DNA of 36,939 nucleotides from Bacteroidota bacterium (GTDB lineage Bacteria > Bacteroidota > Bacteroidia > Cytophagales > Cyclobacteriaceae), in the NCBI GenBank assembly GCA_022571715.1, contig JACZXH010000036.1:1-36939 (forward strand), written 5' to 3'. This document shows positions 25,792-34,000 of this stretch, piece by piece; position 1 is the stretch's first letter, and each line of letters opens with the position of its first letter. The notes beneath the pieces are model-generated. The model did not search any database and was not told the DNA's origin. It saw only the letters and a list, made by a program, of their open reading frames with translations. The position numbers were made by a program, and so were the translations under genes.

Positions 25792-27762
25792 ATGACTACA
25801 GATCCCAATATCCAATCATATATTCGAAAAGAATCATTTTTTAAGGCGGTTGTTGAAGACGGAACTGACATTATTTTTATTGTCAATTATGATGGCACCA
25901 TTTTGTATCATAATCCGGCTGTACAACATTTGTTGGGATACCCTTTCAAATCTCTGGTCAATGAAAGCTTTTTTAACTACCTCGATCCTGATATCGTGGA
26001 AAGTTTTAAAATAAAATTTAACGAATGTTTAAAATTCCCTTATTCAAAAAATATAGAATTTCGCTTCCGGAAGTCAGATCTAACCTATCAATATCTGGAA
26101 TTTAATGCAATTAACCTGAAGCATAAAGAAGGTATTAAAGGCCTCATACTTGACTGCAGGGATATCTCCCAGTTAAAGGAAGATGCAGAAGAACTGTTAA
26201 GTGCAAAGTTAGCGAAGGAACAATTTCTTGCTAACATGAGTCATGAAATTCGTACTCCAATTAATGGCATTGCCGGGATGGTCAATTTATTGTCAGACAC
26301 ACATACAACGCAAGAACAACAAAAATATTTGACAGCCATAAAAAACTCAACAGATAACCTCAAAGTTATTATAAATGATATTCTTGATTTATCTGCCCTT
26401 GAAAGCGGGAAGCTGAAATTTGAAAAAATCGGGTTTAGAATAAGTGACATTGTACCTCAGGTTATTGAAATGTTTCTTCCACAGGCAAATGAAAAAGGCA
26501 TTGATCTTAATTATGAATTTGCACCTGGGTCAGAAGTTGTTTTATTGGGAGACTCCGTAAGACTGAGCCAGATATTGATCAACCTGATCAACAATGCGAT
26601 TAAGTTTACTTATAAAGGTAGGATTTCCGTTAATGCAAAAATCTCAAAAAAAATAAATAAAATCGCGTACATTCAGATTGATGTCAAAGACACCGGAATA
26701 GGTATTCCTGATGAAAAACTTGAGTTTATATTTGACACTTTCACGCAGGCAGACCCAAGTGTTACACGGAAATTTGGTGGCACCGGACTTGGGCTTTCTA
26801 TTGTAAAACAACTAATTGATTTGCAAAATGGATCCATCTTTGTTAAAAGCGAAGAAAATATTGGTAGTACATTCAGTTTTACTATCCCATACGAAGTCGG
26901 CACCGAAACAGATTTGATTGTGGATGATCAATCAGAAAATAACCTAAAACGAGTGAATAAACTGCCTGGAATGAAAGTATTGCTTGTAGAGGATAATGAT
27001 ATAAACCGGATGTATGCCGCTAAGATCATTAAAAACTGGCAATGTGAGGTAAGTGAAGCAGAAAATGGTTTGATATGTCTTGAAAAACATAAAAAGCACG
27101 ATTACGATATCATCCTGATGGATATCCAGATGCCGGTTATGGACGGCTTTGAAACCACCATTTCCATTCGTAAAAGCTTCGAATCACCCAAATCAGAGAT
27201 TCCTATTATTGCACTCACAGCTAATGCCATAAAAGGCGACAACGAAAAATGCTTGAAAATCGGAATGAACGACTACATTTCCAAGCCATTTTTACCGGAA
27301 GAACTTTTTCGCATTTTAACTAAATATTTTCAACCCCGAGAAAAATCCGGTACGGATAAGGAAAAAGCAACTGGACAGAAAAAATCGCCAGTAAAAATGG
27401 CAAAGTCAGATAAGAACAGACACACAGACTTATCATACCTTGAGTCAATATCTGATAATGATACCAAATTCGTCAAAGACATGATTTCTACATTTATTGA
27501 ATCTACCCCGGATATTATCGATCAGATGAAACTGGCTATCATAAATAATAATTTCGAATCTCTAGGGCTGTTGGCTCATAAAATCAAACCGTCATTAACA
27601 TTTATGGGCATTCATTCTATGAAAGAAACCGCCCGTGAAATTGAATTATTGTCCAAAGAAAACAAGGAACCACTACGCGTGAAAAAACTCACAGAAATTT
27701 TCTTCACGGAGATAAAAGCTTCCATTACAGACCTTCGTAAGAAGCTCAAAGAATATTCGTAA
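25792..27762 (+). CDS. Hybrid sensor histidine kinase with PAS, REC and HPt domains
   Basis: This 656-residue protein lacks membrane segments and is cytoplasmic. It has a PAS domain (about 12-130), a HisKA domain with FLANMSHEIRTPING (His151) and a HATPase_c domain (N box LINNAIKF, DTGIGIPDE, FGGTGLGLSIV). A receiver domain (about 394-512) has phospho-acceptor Asp444 and Lys498. A charged linker leads to an HPt domain with LLAHKIKPS (His596). The kinase can therefore run a His-Asp-His relay internally and hand the phosphate to a separate receiver, presumably the sigma-54 activator encoded just upstream. The PAS ligand is not evident. Confidence 0.93.
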   Translation: MTTDPNIQSYIRKESFFKAVVEDGTDIIFIVNYDGTILYHNPAVQHLLGYPFKSLVNESFFNYLDPDIVESFKIKFNECLKFPYSKNIEFRFRKSDLTYQYLEFNAINLKHKEGIKGLILDCRDISQLKEDAEELLSAKLAKEQFLANMSHEIRTPINGIAGMVNLLSDTHTTQEQQKYLTAIKNSTDNLKVIINDILDLSALESGKLKFEKIGFRISDIVPQVIEMFLPQANEKGIDLNYEFAPGSEVVLLGDSVRLSQILINLINNAIKFTYKGRISVNAKISKKINKIAYIQIDVKDTGIGIPDEKLEFIFDTFTQADPSVTRKFGGTGLGLSIVKQLIDLQNGSIFVKSEENIGSTFSFTIPYEVGTETDLIVDDQSENNLKRVNKLPGMKVLLVEDNDINRMYAAKIIKNWQCEVSEAENGLICLEKHKKHDYDIILMDIQMPVMDGFETTISIRKSFESPKSEIPIIALTANAIKGDNEKCLKIGMNDYISKPFLPEELFRILTKYFQPREKSGTDKEKATGQKKSPVKMAKSDKNRHTDLSYLESISDNDTKFVKDMISTFIESTPDIIDQMKLAIINNNFESLGLLAHKIKPSLTFMGIHSMKETAREIELLSKENKEPLRVKKLTEIFFTEIKASITDLRKKLKEYS

Positions 27763-27806
27763 AAAATTTATTTACAGCTGAGTTTTAATTACTTTTAACG
27801 GGTTAC

Positions 27807-28075
27807 CTACCTGTGAATAACCGCAATCTTTCTATAAACAAGTGGTCTGCCTCGTACACCCATCACTAAATGATAAAGGCCATTTGGGATTCGTTCGGTA
27901 GAAATGGTTATTCTCTCATTTCTAAAGAAAAGCTCACCCTCCATCATGGTAAGCCCCCGCTGATCAATAATCTTCCAATAGTAATCATCCCTGGATAATC
28001 CAGAGTTGGCATCAATTATAAAATGGAGATCGTTTAGCACTGGATTCGGAAAAATTGTGATATTATTCAGTTCAG
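27807..28075 (-). other. T9SS type A C-terminal sorting domain
   Basis: The last roughly 89 residues of the giant protein contain the FPNP motif, the strand LHFIIDA, ISTERIPNGLYHLVM and a terminal basic KIAVIHR. This is the standard outline of the type A sorting signal that directs export through the type IX system and cell-surface attachment. The T9SS machinery is not encoded in this window. Confidence 0.85.
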
Positions 28076-31000
28076 CGGTGAGCACATCTTCAATTGCCAA
28101 CGGAGGCTGGCCTTCTTTGTTGTCATTGATTCTCACGTAGCCTGCATTATATATTTCATTGGTTTCCTGATCCTGAATAAATACAACGACGGCTAATTGC
28201 GTTGGATCATATATATCAATGAATTCTTCATTAATATCCCAGATAAGACTTGTTTCGCCATCCATTCCATTTGCCGACAGGAAGGATTCAATATCCACGG
28301 TAGTGCCGATTCCGGTTGCCGGATTAAATTGCCAGTCCTGGATCCAGGTAAGACCTGTTGCATCCGGCATCATGTGTTTTATAACATTGAAAGCTATATC
28401 TCCGTTTTGAAGAGCGACCCGTTCTTCAAATACCACGGTATAAACCCGAATTGGCCTGTCAATATCCTGAGTAGAACTAATTACCCACTTGACTTCTAAA
28501 ATATTTTGGTTTGTATTTACGATTTCAATAGTTTCAATATTAAACGGAGCATCTACAAGTGACCGGCTATCAATAAGTTGTTTATTAAACGATGGTTCAT
28601 TATATCGGCCATTGAACCCGAACAGAATATCATTAGAACCATCCAGCACGGAATGTATTGGTTCTGATATTCCATACTTACCGCTTCTTACACGTGGTAC
28701 TCCATCATTATCCTGATTGAGGCTATCAGGAACATTTGTATTTATATGGTAATTCAGGTAAACAAAATCAGATGGCAATAGGATACTATCTATATCAAGC
28801 ATTTTATTTCTGAATATAGAATAATCAGTATAATCTTGCAGTGAAGTAAAGTTCTCAATAAGAACGGTTCTGTTTTTTTCGCCCACAAATACATTATCAA
28901 ATCCGAATCCGTTCAACGGGGAATCTTCATTATCAGCATTGGAAGAAAAGTAGAAACGAATACGAACTTTGTCCCGACTAAGCACTTCTTTGGGCAGTGT
29001 AAACCTTGCATTTCTCCATATAGAAGTAGTATCAGTCCAGCCATCCCCAAGGTTACTTTGTCCTGGATTCGATACAATATCGCTGCTATTATACCAGTTA
29101 ATGCCATTATCAGGAATCCCTACTATTTTCCACACAACACCTCCATCCAGAGAATATTCCAGAACCACCCCGTCTTTATTTGCCTCGCTGGATAATTGAT
29201 AATCGAACGTAAACATAGGTCTTTCTAGTCCTCTGAAATCGAAGCATGGGCCGTTTACCACACTTCTTTCACTGTCGAGATAGGTATATGGAGTACTTGG
29301 ATCCAAATTCGCACCTGTCCACCACACTTTATTATTTGTGCCTTGTGTATTAATATTTACACCATTCGCCACACCCCAAATCCATGAAGTATCACTTTCA
29401 GAAACCCCCGGAACTCCCAGGTCGGCTTCTATAAACCATCCTCCCCTTCCTGATTCAAAATCTTCAAAATAACCTTGAGAAACTGAAAGTGATTTAGACG
29501 GTAGAATTTCCACTCTCTGTTGTAAAGAATCAATACAGTTTGCAGATGTTTCTACTGTCAATACGACATCAAACAAATCGCCTTTTACAGCATTTACATA
29601 TTGGTGTCTTGGTTTCTCGTAAATATTAAAAGTTACTGAACCATTCGAATGGCTTCCATCCGTAATACTGCTTCCGGGAGCACCCTGAACAGCATTACCG
29701 TCTCCGAAAATCCACGTATAATTTGAAATTTTATCCTGAGATCCTGGCAACAGAATGGTTTTATCCGTAAATAGTGTAGTATCGTTAAAGCAAATATTGC
29801 TCCACTCAAAATCAATGATTGGTGGTTTACCAAAAATTGCTGTAATGGTCGTATCGGCTACACAACCGATACTATTTGCCAGCGTTTTAATCGAAAGAGT
29901 GATCTCCTTTGCACCTGGATCTTTAAAGAATGCAACAGGATTTTGGCGCGTATCTACCCGTTCATTATTAAAATTCCATTGCCATATTATAATTGTATCT
30001 TCATCAAATACTTTATTTACAACAGAAGTATCAAAAAACTGAATAGAATCCCGGGCACAAAGATTGCCGATATTAAATTTTACGACAGGCTTAGGATGAA
30101 CACGTATGGTGACAGGCGCCACCGATGTTCCACCTGTTACAGGGTCCGTAACTGTATAAATAACCACATGAGTAGTTACTCCCGGAAGACTTGGATCAAA
30201 TAATCCATTTTCCGAGTCAATTATTCCCGGACCACTCCACACGCCAGTAGTAATATTTGGATTCAGATCAACAAATAAATCAATTATACTTTGGTTTTCG
30301 CAGTAATCCTGTCCGGGTTTGGTGCCAAATTCAATATTAGGATTTTTATCTATACGAATTATCTTAGAATCACTATTAACGCATCCTTTAAAATCTGTAT
30401 AGGTATAGGTAAGCGTGTCGAGCACAAAGCTCTCGCTTTGGCCAACAGGAACAGCTACTGGGACATAAAATCCGCTTAGTACACCTTTGCCGACCCAGAT
30501 TCCCGGAGGTGTCTGAGGAGATGCTAATAATACAATTTCCGGATCACTTTGTGCATACTGGTTAAGAGCAGGTGTTAATATTTCAACAAAAGGTAACAAA
30601 TTAATCACAACAGTAAGATCATCAATAACTACAGGACACGGCCCCGAGCCATCCGGATCATTAGATGCAATAGTCAAAACAAACGATCCTGCAGTTATAT
30701 CCGACGTTGATGGGGTGTATGTGGCAAGTGGATCATTTACGTCACTAAATGTTCCGGTTCCGCCACTCCATGTAATGCTGGTAGCAGCCCTGGCAAAACT
30801 TCCATTCAACTGGGCCATACCATCTTCACAAATTTCAAAATCAAGACCTGCATCGACTACAGCAGGAGGATTTACCGTAACAACTACATCCGTTGTCGGG
30901 CCATCACATCCATTGGCTGTAGGCGTTATCTGGTAGGTTACCGTACCTGATATATTATCATTTGGATTGATCAGGTCATTGTCTATCAGGTTACCTGCCC

Positions 31001-34000
31001 CATCATTTGCACCAAGAATTCCATTAGTAGTACTTATTACCGTCCAGCTAAAGGTACTACCTGTTACGTTATTTGGGTTCGAAATTGAAATGCTTGTCTG
31101 ACCTGGTGAGCATATGGTCTGGTCACCACTGGTCGATATGGATGGTGTCGGGTTCACGGTAATAATCACATCAATGGGTGATCCGTTACATCCGTTTGCA
31201 CTTGGAGTAACCGTATAGGTAGCTGTTGCTGGTACGTTTGTAGGATTAAATAGTTGCTGTGCTATGGTATTTCCAGAACTATTCGATGCTCCCGTAACAC
31301 CACCCGTCTGTACAACAGACCAGCTAAATGTGGTACCACTTACGCCGTTGGGATTGGTTAGTAAAATGTTATTGAATGTGCCGTCACAAATGGTTTGGAT
31401 GTTCTGTGAAGCAGAAATATTAGGTATTGGATTAACCGTCACAGTTCTGATCAGTGTTCCCCCTAAGCCAGGGCATCCATTCGCATTTACGGCAAACTCA
31501 TAGTCAACAGACTGAATCAGGTTCGTGGTATTCACCAGCAAATCCGTAATAGTTGCACCATTCAGGAAAGTGGTACCAGCCGAAGAAAAACCTACCAACC
31601 CCGGATCAGTCGGGGTTACACTGACCAATGTTATTTGTGCGTTGGCTGTTGGGCTCGTAATATCAATATTCGTTAATTCCTGAGAACAAATTGTCGTTGT
31701 GTTATTTGTTACTGTGAATGCCGGATCAGGATTAACACTTACCATAACCACTTTAGATACAGGATCCATACAACTATTGGCTGCAATCGTGAATTCATAA
31801 GAAACTGTCTGAATGGTGTTTGTGCCATTAGTTAACGCATCGGAAATAGTGGTTGGAAAAGCATTGTAGGTAGTCCCTGCAGGTGCATATCCCATTACGG
31901 AGGCATCGCTTGGTGTTACAGCAATAAGTGTGATGATTGCATCCTGAGTAGGGCTGAATAAATCAAAATTTGTAGATTCCGATACGCAAATATCCACATC
32001 GTTTTCGGTAATTGTCCATACCGGATTGGGAAATACCGTTACTCTCTCAATAATTGTTGACAGTTCTGTGCATCCATTAGCTGAAACCTGGAATTCATAA
32101 TCAACTGTTTGTGGATTATCGGTCGGATTTGTTATTTTGTCAGTAATACTCCCACCATCCAGGAAAGTACTTCCGGCAGGTGAAAATCCAGTCAGTGCAA
32201 CATTACTCGGCATAACATTGATAAGGGAAATCACTCCATTTTGAGTTAATGTGCCTAATTGAATTAACGCAGTCTCATCTGAACAAATATTTACATTGAT
32301 GTTAATTACTGTGAAAGTTGGCACCGGGTTGACCGTCACAACCACTTGTTGACTTATTGGATTAGAGCATCCAATTGCATCAACATTAAATGAATAGATT
32401 AGTGTTTGTGGAGTCTGAGTACTATTGCTTAATATGTCCCCGATGTTAGCAGGGAAAGTGTTGTAAGTTGTTCCAGCTACCGTAAAGCCAGTTAATCCCG
32501 GATCACTTGTTGTCACTGAAGTTAGGGTTATTACTCCGTTTTCGGTTGGACTTGTCAAATCTATATCCGTTGGTATTCCTTCACACAGCGCACTGAGATT
32601 ATTCGTAACGGTCATTGAAGGATCCGGATTAACCGTCACGATAGTCATTTGTGGAGCACTCGAAGGGCACCCAGGAGCAATAGCAATAAATGTATATTCA
32701 ACAGTTTCTATATTATTAGTCGGATTAATTAATAAATCAGCAATTACTCCCCCATCAGGGAAGGTTGCCCCAACTAATGAGGTCCCGGTGACAGATCCGG
32801 CATTGATACCTGTTATTTCTACTAAGCCGCCGGCAATTGGTGTATTAAGGACAATATTGGTAAGATTACCGGAACATATTTCATCTGTTGGAGAAGGATT
32901 CGTAATTGTAAATGTTGGTTCCGGGTTGATCGTTACGGTTGCAAATTTTGATATGGGATCTGTACATCCGGCGGCTTCAATAGTAAATTCATAAGTAATG
33001 GTTTCCGGAAATGTGCTGGTGTGTGTTAGCGGATCAGCAAGTGTAAACGGAAATGGCCCGCTTATTACTGATAAAACAGCCGTATTACCGGTAATGGAAG
33101 GATCACTTTTTGTAATGCTGGCAATGGTGATCTGCGCACCTGCTGTCGGGCTATCCAGAATGATATCAGTTACCTGGCCTTCACAAATTGTTGGTGCCGA
33201 CGTATTATCCAGTGTCCATACCGGACTCGGTTTCACTGTGACTACCGCTGATTGTGTAGTTAAGTTAGTACATCCGCTGGCAACAACCTGGAATTCATAT
33301 GTGACAGTTTGTACAACATTGGTCGGATTGATAAGAACATCAGAAATATTTGCCCCATCCAGATATGGAGTTCCAGCTCCCGAGAATCCCGTTACTCCGC
33401 CTGTCGGTGTAACGGCTATTAGTGTCATCACTGCACCGAAAACAGGCGAATTCAAGGTTATGTCTGTCGGATCAGCAGGTGTATTGGAACAGATGGAAAT
33501 AGCCGCATTTGTTATTGAAAATGTTGGGCTTGGATTAATTGTAACTGTTACGGATTTTACTACCGGATCATTACAACCAACTGCAACTGCATTGAATATG
33601 TATTGAACGGTTTGAGGAAAATTTGTACTATTTGTTAAAGCATCCGTAATTTTCTGGGTACCTATTGGTGGATTAAAGTTGAAAGTAGTTCCAATGGGAG
33701 AAAATCCACTAACGCCCGGATCACTTATAATTATATTTGAAATGAAGACTGTTACATTATCCGTGGTCGCATCCAGAACAATGTCAGTACTTAATCCTTC
33801 ACAAATAGTAGGTGCATTGTCCGTAACTGTCCATACCGGAATAGGTAACACATTTACAAAAGCAGATTGTGTTGTCGTATTGGTACAGCCGGCAGCGGAG
33901 ACTTCAAATACATATTCAATGGTTTGGATAGATGTTGTTGTATTAAACAGTTGATCTGAAAGTATTGAACCAGTTGCAAAAGGAGGTACCGGAGGCATTG

